The notes under the pieces were generated by a model. The model was not told the origin of the DNA and ran no database searches. It was given only the letters and a program-made list of their open reading frames with translations. From Terripilifer ovatus (lineage in GTDB: Bacteria; Pseudomonadota; Alphaproteobacteria; Rhizobiales; Beijerinckiaceae), in NCBI GenBank assembly GCA_029222685.1, contig JARHVB010000006.1, positions 1 to 64,000 of the forward strand: 64,000 nt of DNA, written 5' to 3'. This document shows, piece by piece, positions 27,589 to 36,851 of this stretch. The position numbers were made by a program, and so were the translations under genes. Positions within the stretch are counted from its first letter, which is position 1. Every line of letters begins with the position of its first letter.

Positions 27589-28595
27589 TCCTGGTAAAAT
27601 CCCTTTTGATTGGTCTTTATTTTCCACAAGCCCCAGGGCGCCGCGGTGGAAAGGTAAAGCGTCGCGCCGTCTTCGCCCCGTCCAAAGCCGAGTTGAACCG
27701 GGAGCCCCTCCGCCGGTAGAGGCAATTCCTGCAGGACTTTGCCATCCGGCGCGATTACGACGATTTCCTTGGCGCCATTGGATCGGTCGTTGGCTGCCGT
27801 ATAAAGATTGCCGGCGACATCCATGGCGGTGCCATCGGATGCTGCCTTGTCGGTTCGGTAGAACGTGCGGCCGTTGGATATTTCCCCATCGCTGTTCAAA
27901 TCATAAGCGACGATTCCGCCCTTGGTGATGCCGAATTTGTCGCCACCATTATTCAACGGGTTGGGTTTGAGATGGGCCAATGCGGTGACCGCAACGTATA
28001 GCCGATTGCCATCAGGCGACACCTCTATTCCATTGGGGCGTCCCACATCCGTGGTGAGACGGGCCAGCTTTCCGTCCGGATCCAGGCGATATACTGCATT
28101 GGGCGATTCAGGCTCGGCAGTCTGATTAAAGCGGCCATCCGTGAAATAGATGCGTCCCTTGGCGTCGGAGGTGACGTCGTTGGGCGAAATCAGCCGCTTG
28201 CCCTCGTAAGCATCCGCCAGTTTGGTGACCTGGCCCGTTGCAAGGTTGCGCTTGGCCAGCATCTGGGACCCCGGCAGGCCCTGAGCCAACAGCAGGTCGC
28301 CATTACGGTCGACATGCATGCCATTCGTCATATTGCTTGGCGACATCACCTCTTCTGTCTTGCCGGTACGGGGATCATATCGAAATATTTTTCCCGGCGG
28401 CGTAAGGTCGTCGAAATAGATGACGCCGTCTTTCCCGGCATTCACCCCTTCGGCAGTCCCTTCACCACCGCTCGCCACGCGTTCCCACCGCGCATCCCTG
28501 GCGACAATTTCCGCCTGCGCCAGATGAGGAAAGATCAGGCTGAGATAGACAACACCGCCAAGCGTGCGTGCAAATCCACGTATTGCAGAAATCAT
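27585..28595 (-). CDS. Exported SMP-30/gluconolactonase-like protein
   Basis: The 336-residue protein has a signal peptide (IRGFARTLGGVVYLSLIF, cleavage near LAQA) and a six-bladed propeller pattern. Motifs are EGVNAGKDGVIYFDD, SPNDVTSDAKGRIYFTDGRF, GRPNGIEVSPDGNRLYVAV and SDGTAMDVAGNLYTAA, which hold the Glu, Asn and Asp metal ligands of SMP-30/LRE lactonases. It probably hydrolyses a sugar or aldonic lactone in the periplasm. Its C-terminal codon and stop fall in the repeat, so the native end may have been altered. Confidence 0.86.
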   Translation of the reverse strand: MISAIRGFARTLGGVVYLSLIFPHLAQAEIVARDARWERVASGGEGTAEGVNAGKDGVIYFDDLTPPGKIFRYDPRTGKTEEVMSPSNMTNGMHVDRNGDLLLAQGLPGSQMLAKRNLATGQVTKLADAYEGKRLISPNDVTSDAKGRIYFTDGRFNQTAEPESPNAVYRLDPDGKLARLTTDVGRPNGIEVSPDGNRLYVAVTALAHLKPNPLNNGGDKFGITKGGIVAYDLNSDGEISNGRTFYRTDKAASDGTAMDVAGNLYTAANDRSNGAKEIVVIAPDGKVLQELPLPAEGLPVQLGFGRGEDGATLYLSTAAPWGLWKIKTNQKGFYQD

Positions 28596-28892
28596 ATTCT
28601 CCCCCCATCTGTCGGCTCATCTTCGATTCACGCCACGGCAGTGTCAACAATCTCCCCGCCTCGATGGAGCGTCAGTGTCGCAGCGATGTCGATTTCTTCA
28701 TCGCCGATCGCCAGGCGCCTTGCGGGATTTTCCCACTTTGGTGTCGGAAGAAAGTCTCAAGAATTTTCTGCCCAACGCCGATGCTCCCTTTTGGGTTCGA
28801 ATTGTGCTTTGCAAACCGGGCGAAGAGTCTGGTACGCATAAGCAAACGAAGCGGCGCGCCGAAGTCCGATGAGCGCAAGCACGGGGAGGGAT

Positions 28893-29870
28893 ATGGTGTC
28901 CAAGTGCCGGGAAATTATATTGGCTGTCGCTGCTATCGCGGCCGCCGCGGTCATCCCGTTGGCCGCTGCCGAGGCGCAGACGTATCCAAGCAAGCTCATC
29001 CGCATCATCGCGCCGGCGCCGCCGGGAGGCACGGTCGACATCATCTCTCGCCTGCTCGCGCCGCACCTTCAGGACGCGTTCAAGCAGAACGTCATCGTTG
29101 AAAATCGCGGCGGTGGTGGCGGCTATCTCGGCACCGAACAGCTGTCGCGGTCGGCTCCCGATGGATATACGCTGGCTATCGGCGGAGGCTTTTCCGTCAT
29201 CACCTCGACCCTGCAGAAGAACCCGTCGTATGACCCGCGCGACCTGGTGCCGATCGCCGTGTTTGCAGGCACACCCAATATGCTCATCGTCGGCCCGAAG
29301 GTGAAGGTTCAGTCGGTCGCCGAGCTCGTGGCGGACGCCAAGGCCAATCCTGGAAAATACAATGTCGGTTCCAACGGTCTTGGAACCACGATCCACCTCA
29401 CATCCGAGCTCTTCAAGCTGCAGACCGGCACGCAAATTACTCACATCGCCTATCGCGGCCAGGCCGATGCCTTGAACGCGATTTTGTCGGGTGAAACCGA
29501 TATGATGTTCGACACCGCCGCGATCCACGTTGCAAATGTGAAAACGGGCAAGGTCCGGGCTCTTGGCGTTGCGGCGGCGGAACGGTTCAAGCCTCTGCCG
29601 GATGTGCCGACCCTGGCGGAAGGCGGCGTCAAAGGCGTCGAGGTGCTATCCTGGTTCGGGGTGCTGGTGCCGAAAGGAACGCCGCCTGACGTGATCGCGA
29701 CCCTGGACAAGGCGCTCAAGACGATCTCTGCGAAACCGGATTTCCAGAAGGCGATTGTCGAACAGGGCCTGGAGCCGATGGCCATGGACGAAGCAAAAGC
29801 AAAAATGTTCTGGCGGAGCGAGATCGAAAAGTGGACGTCCGTCATCAAGGCCGCGAATCTGCAGCAGTAA
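28893..29870 (+). CDS. Bug/TctC-family periplasmic solute-binding protein
   Basis: The 325-residue receptor has a signal peptide ending AEAQ, followed by TYPSKLIRIIAPAPPGGTVDII and IVENRGGGGGYLGTEQLSRS. I chose the ATG at 28893 because GGGGAGGG lies just before it; an ATG at 28869 is in frame but has no such site. The gene ends before a strong terminator at 29903. It is divergent from the SMP-30-like gene and convergent with the cytochrome c gene. No membrane partner is present. Confidence 0.91.
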   Translation: MVSKCREIILAVAAIAAAAVIPLAAAEAQTYPSKLIRIIAPAPPGGTVDIISRLLAPHLQDAFKQNVIVENRGGGGGYLGTEQLSRSAPDGYTLAIGGGFSVITSTLQKNPSYDPRDLVPIAVFAGTPNMLIVGPKVKVQSVAELVADAKANPGKYNVGSNGLGTTIHLTSELFKLQTGTQITHIAYRGQADALNAILSGETDMMFDTAAIHVANVKTGKVRALGVAAAERFKPLPDVPTLAEGGVKGVEVLSWFGVLVPKGTPPDVIATLDKALKTISAKPDFQKAIVEQGLEPMAMDEAKAKMFWRSEIEKWTSVIKAANLQQ

Positions 29871-29902
29871 CCATCTGCGCTGCCGTGCGAGTTCAATTGA
29901 AA

Positions 29903-29927
29903 AAAACCCGCCCATAGGGCGGGTTTT
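29903..29927. terminator. Strong intrinsic terminator between convergent genes
   Basis: AAAACCCGCCC and GGGCGGGTTTT form a perfect 11-bp stem with a 3-base loop. The A and T tracts on both sides let it work for the Bug gene on the plus strand and the cytochrome operon on the minus strand. Confidence 0.9.
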
Positions 29928-29974
29928 GCTATTTTACTTTCCGGCCGGCATGCACTCAATCGGACCGACCCACG

Positions 29975-30316
29975 TCAGTTTGCAAGCAGCGGAATGGACT
30001 TCGGATCAGCGGGCTTCGGCCGGGACTGAAGATAGGCGTAGATATCCGAAAGTTCGGCATCAGAGATGATCTTGCTTGAGAACGGCGGCATGGCGCCGCT
30101 GGTGCCGCGCACGAAGGCGATCAGGCCGTCCTCCGGAAGTTGCGTGTTGGAGAGGCGAAGACCCGCCGATCCTCCCTGACCTTCAAAGCCATGGCATTCA
30201 TAGCATCCCTTATGAATGAAGGTAGCCTTGCCCTTTTCCGCATCGCCGGCCTGTGCCGCGGAAAGGCTGATAAAGGTCGCCGCCACAGTGACCGCAAAAA
30301 TCTTAAAGTTAGTCAT
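29975..30316 (-). CDS. Small exported c-type cytochrome
   Basis: The 113-residue protein has a signal peptide ending near AQAGDAEKGK, one haem-attachment motif CYECH (Cys38, Cys41, His42) and a likely axial Met76 in GAMPPF, so it is a class I mono-haem cytochrome c in the periplasm. It begins 15 bp after the Tat-exported ThDP enzyme and is probably cotranscribed. It is likely the electron acceptor for that enzyme or another periplasmic oxidoreductase. Confidence 0.92.
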   Translation of the reverse strand: MTNFKIFAVTVAATFISLSAAQAGDAEKGKATFIHKGCYECHGFEGQGGSAGLRLSNTQLPEDGLIAFVRGTSGAMPPFSSKIISDAELSDIYAYLQSRPKPADPKSIPLLAN

Positions 30317-30331
30317 TAAACGTTTCTCCGG

Positions 30332-32299
30332 TCAGCGCGGTTGGGTCCAGACATTGAGCAGGGCGGGCTGCCCCGATTTGACGACGGCGACGGCTTCCTT
30401 GAGGGCGGGCCCCAGATCCGCCGGGTCCTTGATCGGACCCTTCGCCCACCAGCCCATGGATTCGGCAAGCTTGTGGTACTCGATATCCGGATTCATGATC
30501 GATGTTCCGATCGGACCCAGATCGTTGCCGTAGTTTGACGCACGGTCACGGAAGCTGGCCATGCGCTGAACGTGCATGACTTCCTGGTGCCAGGCGCGGT
30601 TGTTGTGCATAACCGAGAGCAGCGGGATCTTGTGACGCGCCGCGGTCCACAACACGCCGGGGGCGAACATCAAGTCACCATCCGACTGGATCGAGACGGA
30701 GAAGCGTCCGAGATCGCGGTTGGCCAGAGCCGCGCCGACCGAAGCAGGTGCGCCGTAGCCGACCCCGTAGCCGCCAGAGCGCCCGATCCAGTGGTGATGC
30801 TTTTCCATCTTCCACAGGCGGTTCGGCCAGTTCGAGACGTTGCCTTCCGAGGCGACCAGCGACCAATCCTGGTCCTTGATGGCGGCCCAGGTCTCCATGC
30901 AGAGGCGAGCGGTCGAAATCGGGCTTGCATCCCAGGCAATGGCAGCCGTCTGCAGTTCGCGGTTGCGCGCATCTGCATGGGCTTTCTTGGCCTTTTCGAT
31001 GCGGCCTTCGATCGCGCGCTTCTGGTCCGCCGTCAGGGCGGACTTCACCGCTTCGATCAGTGCGGGGAGGGTCGCCTGCGCGTCGGCCGGCATCGCAATG
31101 TCGACCGGTTGGAAGCGCTGGAAGTCCTGGTAGTTCGACTTGGTGATCAGCTCGGACGCATTGATGCTGATGAGCTTGGTGTTCTTTTTTATCTTGGTCC
31201 CGTTTTCGCCGATGCCGTTGACGCCGTTGTCGGAGTAGGCGTTGACCGTGCCCCAGAAATCCGACAGTTCGAGACCGAGAATCACGTCAGCCGTGCTGAT
31301 GACACCGGGAGCGCGCGACAGGTAATGCGTGTTGGGGAAATTCATGCGATTTCCCTGGTCGACGACCGGCGCCTGCAGCAGTTCGGCCAGTTGTACAAGC
31401 AGACCCACACCTTCGGCGGTGCGCGCCGAGCGATCGGCGATGATGACGGGGTTTTCCGCGTTGACCAGCAGGCGGGCCGCCTCCTTCACCGCGCCCATTT
31501 CGCCTGCTGGCGGCGACGGCATGGTGAACTTGGGGATATAGAGATCCTTGTGGTGTTCGCTGAGCGGCTCCTGCTGAATGCCGGCGTCGAGCGAGATGGA
31601 GACCGGCCCAAAAGGCGGCGTCATCGCAACCTTGTAGCCACGCACCATGGTCAGGGCGAACGCCTGCGGCGACACGGGCGTATCGTCCCATTTCGTGTAG
31701 TCGCGGATAATCGCGTTGATGTCCTGCGCCGAGTGAAACGTCGGCACGCCGGGAGGGCGATAAGCGGCATCAAGGTCGTTGCCGGCGATGATGATGACCG
31801 GCACGCGGTCGCAGAAGGCATTGTAGATGCCCATGGTCGCATGCTGCAGGCCGACGGTGCCGTGCACCATGGTCATCAGCGGTTTGCCGGTGATCTTGAA
31901 GTAACCGTGCGCCATGCCGACGCCGGACTCTTCGTGCGTGCAGCTCAGATATTCCGGGCTTTTGTTTTCGCCATAGTTGATGAGGGATTCATGCAGACCA
32001 CGGAAGCTGGAGGCGCAGTTCGACGGCGTATATTTGATGTCGAGCGTCTTGATGACATCGACCATGAAGTCCGAGCCGGCCTTGCCACCAATTCGGTTGC
32101 CTTCGGCTTCGGGATTGCCGACCTCAGCTGCAATGCGCTGGGCGGTGGGCGGCAAGGCCGAGGGGAGCGGGCGGGCGGCGGCCGGAACCGCTGCTTGCGC
32201 GGGGGCGATCGTGGCGAGGGCAGGAGCAGCGCCTGCCAGGGCCGCGCCCCTCAGGAAGTTTCGACGATTTGTGGGAACGCCGTCTACGGGACCAGTCAT
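30332..32299 (-). CDS. Tat-exported thiamine-diphosphate-dependent enzyme
   Basis: The 655-residue protein has the three-domain layout of acetolactate-synthase/benzoylformate-decarboxylase-type ThDP enzymes. The cofactor-activating Glu is in HEESGVGMAHGY (residues 122-133). The ThDP/Mg motif runs from SDGD (539-542) to NN (566-567). The N-terminus is a twin-arginine signal, NRRNFLRGAALAGAAPALAT (11-30), with a likely AQA cleavage site, which is rare for this fold. Export through Tat would let it fold with ThDP first. With the cytochrome c gene just downstream, an oxidative decarboxylation of a 2-oxo acid in the periplasm is plausible. The substrate is unknown. Confidence 0.88.
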   Translation of the reverse strand: MTGPVDGVPTNRRNFLRGAALAGAAPALATIAPAQAAVPAAARPLPSALPPTAQRIAAEVGNPEAEGNRIGGKAGSDFMVDVIKTLDIKYTPSNCASSFRGLHESLINYGENKSPEYLSCTHEESGVGMAHGYFKITGKPLMTMVHGTVGLQHATMGIYNAFCDRVPVIIIAGNDLDAAYRPPGVPTFHSAQDINAIIRDYTKWDDTPVSPQAFALTMVRGYKVAMTPPFGPVSISLDAGIQQEPLSEHHKDLYIPKFTMPSPPAGEMGAVKEAARLLVNAENPVIIADRSARTAEGVGLLVQLAELLQAPVVDQGNRMNFPNTHYLSRAPGVISTADVILGLELSDFWGTVNAYSDNGVNGIGENGTKIKKNTKLISINASELITKSNYQDFQRFQPVDIAMPADAQATLPALIEAVKSALTADQKRAIEGRIEKAKKAHADARNRELQTAAIAWDASPISTARLCMETWAAIKDQDWSLVASEGNVSNWPNRLWKMEKHHHWIGRSGGYGVGYGAPASVGAALANRDLGRFSVSIQSDGDLMFAPGVLWTAARHKIPLLSVMHNNRAWHQEVMHVQRMASFRDRASNYGNDLGPIGTSIMNPDIEYHKLAESMGWWAKGPIKDPADLGPALKEAVAVVKSGQPALLNVWTQPR

Positions 32300-32816
32300 G
32301 TAACCTCTCCTAGTTCTACGTGATGAATTCTCGCGTCAGCCAGTTGATTTCCTGAACTGTTGTGCCGGGCTATCCAAAGCGATTTGCCGGGTGGAGCCTC
32401 AAATGCAGGTTGCCGGCTTTCGCAAATTCAAATGAGCTGGCTTGTCGGGATGCGTTGCGGAACTCGTGCTGACAACTGCCGCCAGAATCGCAAATGCAAA
32501 AGATTGACGCGCGCTTGGCCCCGTCAATGCGCATCCGATACTCCCATGTGCGGGTTCCAATCCCACTCAAGCATAGCAGTTGTTATTGATCGTGTCACCA
32601 AGCACAGCATCACTTCGCAGCGCAGCATAAATTGTACAGGCAGTCGGCGAGCTGCGCCGGGACGGCGGAGATCGTCCTGTGTTTCAGGGACAGCTCATCA
32701 AAGGGATGCTGCTAGGACAGTATCAAACCTTTTGCCCGAGGACATATATCTGAACCGCATCGCGCTGCGTATGGGACAGGATCCCGATCGTCCTGTCTTT
32801 CGCCGAACACGTGAAG
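32300..32816. other. Intergenic stretch without a recognisable gene
   Basis: These 517 bp hold the presumed promoter of the ThDP-enzyme operon and no reading frame I can support. The motif GGDRPVF/DPDRPVF appears twice in plus-strand translations around 32650-32800. It may be decayed coding sequence related to the adjacent broken gene, but I cannot assign it. Confidence 0.4.
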
Positions 32817-33050
32817 ATGACCGAAACCTATGGCTTCGTCGGCAGCCAGGGCGAACGGTGCTCGAGGACCAGCGCCTGCTGCCGCGCGACAGGCCGTCGG
32901 ATACGGTCTACCTTTTCATGCATCCGGCATCGACCCTGCAGCTCTTGCCGATGCCGACGTCGCTCGCGGATGCGGGCCTGCATGTGATCTGCTGCGGCAG
33001 CCGCTATGCGAAGAACGACAGTGCCCTGATCATGGAAAAGGTCGTGTGCG
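32817..33050 (+). pseudogene. Alpha/beta-hydrolase gene remnant, frameshifted and truncated
   Basis: From ATG 32817 the frame reads MTETYGFVGSQGER. After a shift near 32855 the neighbouring frame continues as VLEDQRLLPRDRPSDTVYLF, then MHPASTLQLLPM and ICCGSRYAKNDSALIMEKV. These segments match the N-terminal third of a family of alpha/beta hydrolases that I recognise from proteobacterial catabolic clusters. The homology stops near 33050, next to the end of the Bug gene, and the catalytic domain is missing. It is a broken gene with one indel and a 3' deletion. Confidence 0.7.
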
Positions 33051-33065
33051 GATTGCAAATCTGGT

Positions 33066-34046
33066 CTAGCGCATGGACTCCACCTGAATGCCGGCGTCGG
33101 CGATGAACTTCGACCATCGCGGCACATCTTTTTCTATCTGCCCGGTAATCTCGGCGGGAGAGCCGGGGGAGGGCTCCAGCCCCAGTGTTGCAAATCGAGC
33201 ACGAAGGTCCGGCTCCTCCAGAGCGCCCCGCATCGCTTCGTTCAGGCGAGTCACGATGGCCTGCGGCGTATTCGCGGGTGCCGACAGTAGATAGTACACA
33301 TCCAGGTCCAGATCGCTGAGGCCGAGTTCCTCAAAGCTCTGAGCATCAGGATCAAGCGACGCCCGGCCTTTGCTCGAGACGGCGAGGACACGCAGGTTCT
33401 GGCTCTTCACCGACGGCACCACGACATTGACCGGGAACATCCCAATCTGGACGTGACCCGCCAGAAGATCGTTCAAAGCGCCTGTCGCGCCGGTGTAGGG
33501 AACATGTACGATGTCGAGGTTCAGACGTTGTTTCAGTAGTTCCATGTCGAGATGATGCGGCGTTCCATTGCCGGCGGAGCTGTAGTTCAATTTGCCCGGC
33601 TGCTGTTTGGCGGTATTGATCAACTCGTTGAGATTTCTGACCGGCAATGCTTTGGGGTTCACAACCAGAGCCATGCTGCCGGTCGCAATCCGCGCGACAT
33701 GAGCGAAGCTTCGGACAGGATCGAACGCAAGCCCCTTGTAGAGGGCTGGGGCGACGGCGATGCTGTTGCTGGAAATAAGTAACGTATACCCGTCAGGCGG
33801 AGACTTGGCGGCGACGTCAGAGCCGATGTTGCCGCCGGCGCCGGGACGATTTTCGACAATGATCGGCCGGCCAAGCTGCTTGCCCATGCTCTCGGCGAGC
33901 ATTCGCGCCATGATGTCGATACCGCTTCCGGCAGAGTAAGGTGCGATAAGCGTTATCGGATGAGCTGGATAGGTCTGCGCGGTTGCGCTTCCAAAAGCCG
34001 ACACCGCAAAAAGTGCTGCCGCGACGGGCACCCACAGGCGCTTCAT
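33066..34046 (-). CDS. Bug/TctC-family periplasmic solute-binding protein
   Basis: The 326-residue receptor has a signal peptide ending SATAQ, then TYPAHPITLIAPYSAGSGIDIM and VENRPGAGGNIGSDVAAKS. The ATG at 34046 follows GGGAGGGA; a longer frame to 34187 lacks a ribosome site. It is 109 bp downstream of the FAD monooxygenase gene on the same strand and may be part of the MarR-controlled operon. Its 3' end abuts the alpha/beta-hydrolase remnant. Confidence 0.92.
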   Translation of the reverse strand: MKRLWVPVAAALFAVSAFGSATAQTYPAHPITLIAPYSAGSGIDIMARMLAESMGKQLGRPIIVENRPGAGGNIGSDVAAKSPPDGYTLLISSNSIAVAPALYKGLAFDPVRSFAHVARIATGSMALVVNPKALPVRNLNELINTAKQQPGKLNYSSAGNGTPHHLDMELLKQRLNLDIVHVPYTGATGALNDLLAGHVQIGMFPVNVVVPSVKSQNLRVLAVSSKGRASLDPDAQSFEELGLSDLDLDVYYLLSAPANTPQAIVTRLNEAMRGALEEPDLRARFATLGLEPSPGSPAEITGQIEKDVPRWSKFIADAGIQVESMR

Positions 34047-34155
34047 GACACGTCCCTCCCTCTTCGTTGTTTCGAAGCGAAACCGTTGCCGGTTTCGCTC
34101 ATCTCGTATCCGTGCTGCCGCGTCGTCCTCATCCGGTCCGGCAGGCTTGGCGATG

Positions 34156-35832
34156 TCAGCCGGCATTCGCGGAATGATCCTGCGCATTCATCACGTGTGA
34201 TGCTCCCCGAACGATGTCGATCACACGTGCCGGATCTGCAGGCGCCTGATCACCGCGCCAGGCGACGTGCCCATCGGGGCGGACCAGGACCAGGCGTTTT
34301 TCATAAAGCCGCGCCACATCCGGATCATCGATCATGTGAATGCGAAGCGGGACACCCCGGGACGCTGCGGCCTGTGCAAGCGATGTCAAATCCGGCGCGT
34401 CCTGGCCAAAGCGAAGGGCGACAAAGCCGTCGCCGAACAGATCAAGAGTGGAACGGTCCTTCCCGATCCAGGCGTGCGGTGCCCTGTGGCCGGGCCGGCT
34501 GGTTGGAACGTAGTCGTAGGGATCATCGGGGGGCGGAGGCGTGCCGTCCGAAACACAGATCGGCGAGTTCTCATACCGGTAGCCGATCGAAATGCCGAGA
34601 CTGTCGAGATTGCCTCTCGCCGCCTCGACCAGGATCGATCCGACGGAAGCGCGCTTGCGGGCACCTGCTTCCGTGTCGGAATCGATGAGCGACCAATCGA
34701 TGGCTGTGGCAATCTTGGCGTAATTTCCTGCGGCCGCAAACGTATTGCGCAGGCCGATGGGTTTACGTTCTGCCTCGTAGCTGTCGAGCAGGGAAGGCGA
34801 TGCCCATCCCTCCAGAACAGCCTGTAATTTCCATCCAAGATCCGCGGCATCGCCAATGCCGGTATTCATGCCGAAACCACCGTTGGGCGACATGACGTGG
34901 ACGGCGTCTCCGCAGAGGAAGGTGCGGCCTACCCGGAATCGCTCGGCCACGACCTTGCTGCGGCGCCAGGGCAGGACGGCGGTGATTTCGTATGGGGCGC
35001 CAGTCTTGCCGATGCAACGGTCAACCCAGGCCTGTGAATCAAATGTCTCCATGTCGATGCGGTTATCGCCGCCCATGACCGTCAGCCGCCAGAGCTCACG
35101 GCCATCGACGACAGTCAGGTGAGCCCAGTTTCCGTCCTCGCCCACGAAGATGTAACGCTCGGCCGGTCCCTTATCGTGCAGCTTCAAAAGTTCGGATGAG
35201 CGGAAATAAACGCCGACGGAGTAGTTGAGGACGTCCTCGCCCTTCATCTGGACGCCGAGCAGACGCCGCACATGGCTGCCTGCGCCATCGCAGCCGACCA
35301 TATATTGCGCTTCGATGATCTGCGGTTGCGACGATGTGCCTGTTCGCACAGTCGCTCTTACGCCTGAAGCCGTTTCAGTGAAGGACAGAAGCTCACAATC
35401 GTACTGCAGGGTCGTCCTTTGCAATGAGCGCACGGCATTCTGCAGAATCGGATCGAACCAGAGCTGCGGGCAGCGCGTCTTGAGTTCCGGACTGGCAAGC
35501 GCCGCCTCTGGACCGTCCGAGGTCGGTGCGCTCTTGCCGATCAGATGACCGGTGAGGCTTGTGCAAAAGACCTGACCAAGCTCGAAATCTGCCGGAAACC
35601 CGCAGTTCCTGACCTGGTCGGCAATTCCCCATTGGCGACAATATTCCATCGAGCGCACGGCAACGGCACCCATTTTCGAATAGCGGATGATGCCGTCGCT
35701 CTTGTCGATGAGCACGCATGCTATGCCGCGACGGGTCAGGTCGAGCGCCAATGCCAGACCGACTGGTCCGGCGCCGACGACCAGCACCTGTGTCTGGCTG
35801 GGAAGAGCTGCCGATTGAGCGTGCAGAGTCAT
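34156..35832 (-). CDS. FAD-dependent aromatic monooxygenase (PheA/TfdB-like)
   Basis: The 558-residue flavoprotein has the dinucleotide motif GAGPVG (20-25), the DG motif in VGCDGAGSHVRRLLG, and the GD motif FLCGDAVHVMSPNGGFGMNTGIGDAADLGWKL region (key GDAVH and NTGIGDA). A thioredoxin-like C-terminal domain of phenol-hydroxylase type follows. It should hydroxylate a phenolic or related aromatic acid with NAD(P)H and O2 in the cytoplasm. It overlaps the dehydrogenase gene by 4 bases, in an operon with MarR and an amidohydrolase, which supports aromatic catabolism. Confidence 0.91.
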   Translation of the reverse strand: MTLHAQSAALPSQTQVLVVGAGPVGLALALDLTRRGIACVLIDKSDGIIRYSKMGAVAVRSMEYCRQWGIADQVRNCGFPADFELGQVFCTSLTGHLIGKSAPTSDGPEAALASPELKTRCPQLWFDPILQNAVRSLQRTTLQYDCELLSFTETASGVRATVRTGTSSQPQIIEAQYMVGCDGAGSHVRRLLGVQMKGEDVLNYSVGVYFRSSELLKLHDKGPAERYIFVGEDGNWAHLTVVDGRELWRLTVMGGDNRIDMETFDSQAWVDRCIGKTGAPYEITAVLPWRRSKVVAERFRVGRTFLCGDAVHVMSPNGGFGMNTGIGDAADLGWKLQAVLEGWASPSLLDSYEAERKPIGLRNTFAAAGNYAKIATAIDWSLIDSDTEAGARKRASVGSILVEAARGNLDSLGISIGYRYENSPICVSDGTPPPPDDPYDYVPTSRPGHRAPHAWIGKDRSTLDLFGDGFVALRFGQDAPDLTSLAQAAASRGVPLRIHMIDDPDVARLYEKRLVLVRPDGHVAWRGDQAPADPARVIDIVRGASHVMNAQDHSANAG

Positions 35833-36851
35833 TGAAAGGTTCCGGAATTTCGATGGTTGCGATCGATCGTATGGAGCAGGGTCTCACCGGCGGAGAGACG
35901 TTGCAGGTTCTCAAGCAGCAGAGAGCGAAACCTGTTGTAGCCGCCCTTGCCGGAGCCCGCGATGTGCGGGGTCAGGGTCGCCGTCGGCAATGACCAAAGA
36001 GGGCTATTGTCTGCCGGCGGTTCCTCCTCCGCGACATCGAGGGCTGCCGCGCGAATCCAGTTGTTCTGCAGGGCTTCGACGAGCGCGCGTTCGTCGATCA
36101 GTTCGCCGCGGGCGACATTGACCAGAAGGCTGCGCGGTTGCATCAGACGGAGCCTGGCGCGATTGATCAGGCCGATGTTTTCGGCATGGGCCGGGGCGCA
36201 GAGCACCACGACGTCAGCCTTGGGAAGATAAAGGTCGAGGTCGCCGAGACCGATGACCTTATCCGCATGGGGACATGCCTTCGGGGATCTGTTGATGCCG
36301 ATCACTTCCGCATCGAACGCCTTGAGCTTGCGGGCGACGTCCTGGCCGATCGCTCCCATGCCGATGACCAGAACGACGGCATCCTCAAGATTGCGGCATT
36401 GCTCGTTCAAACCGGCTCTGTCCCATGCCAGCCGCGCCTGCGCATCAGCTGCAGGACGCAGACGACGAAAATCTGCAAGGATCAGGGCGAGGGCGTGCTC
36501 AGCGACGCTGGAGGCCTTCACGCCGGGTGCACAGGCGACAGTGACGCCGTCCGGCAAGCCGAACCGAAGACCGCGCTCAAGCCCTGATGTGGAGAATTGA
36601 ATCAGGCGAAGCGATGTCCCCCGCTGCCGGACAATTCCGGCGAGATCGGCGTCATAAGAGCGATTGCCGACCACGAGCACGTCGGCATCCGGCAGTTCGT
36701 CGGCGAGTTCCTGCGGCGAGTTGGCGATCACTGGACGGTAGTCCAGCCAGCTATCGCCCGGCCGCAGAAATTCGTCGCTGCGGTAACGGGGAACGAAGAC
36801 GATCTTCCTGGTCGGCGTCTCACCGATCGTCCGCGCTGCTGCACCGCTCAC
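35829..36851 (-). CDS. D-2-hydroxyacid dehydrogenase family protein
   Basis: The 340-residue protein has the NAD motif GMGAIG (164-169) and the catalytic triad pattern: Arg248 in NVARGELID, Glu277 in DVAEEEP and His296 in LTPHIAG. Such enzymes reduce 2-oxo acids to D-2-hydroxyacids or the reverse. It overlaps both neighbours by 4 bases, indicating translational coupling. Within an aromatic-catabolic operon it may act on a ring-cleavage or side-chain product. Confidence 0.92.
   Translation of the reverse strand: MSGAAARTIGETPTRKIVFVPRYRSDEFLRPGDSWLDYRPVIANSPQELADELPDADVLVVGNRSYDADLAGIVRQRGTSLRLIQFSTSGLERGLRFGLPDGVTVACAPGVKASSVAEHALALILADFRRLRPAADAQARLAWDRAGLNEQCRNLEDAVVLVIGMGAIGQDVARKLKAFDAEVIGINRSPKACPHADKVIGLGDLDLYLPKADVVVLCAPAHAENIGLINRARLRLMQPRSLLVNVARGELIDERALVEALQNNWIRAAALDVAEEEPPADNSPLWSLPTATLTPHIAGSGKGGYNRFRSLLLENLQRLSAGETLLHTIDRNHRNSGTFQ

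Noticed and set aside
28596..28892. Open plus-strand frames ahead of the Bug gene
   Set aside because: Competing frames are short, lack ribosome sites and recognisable motifs; the region reads better as a divergent promoter.
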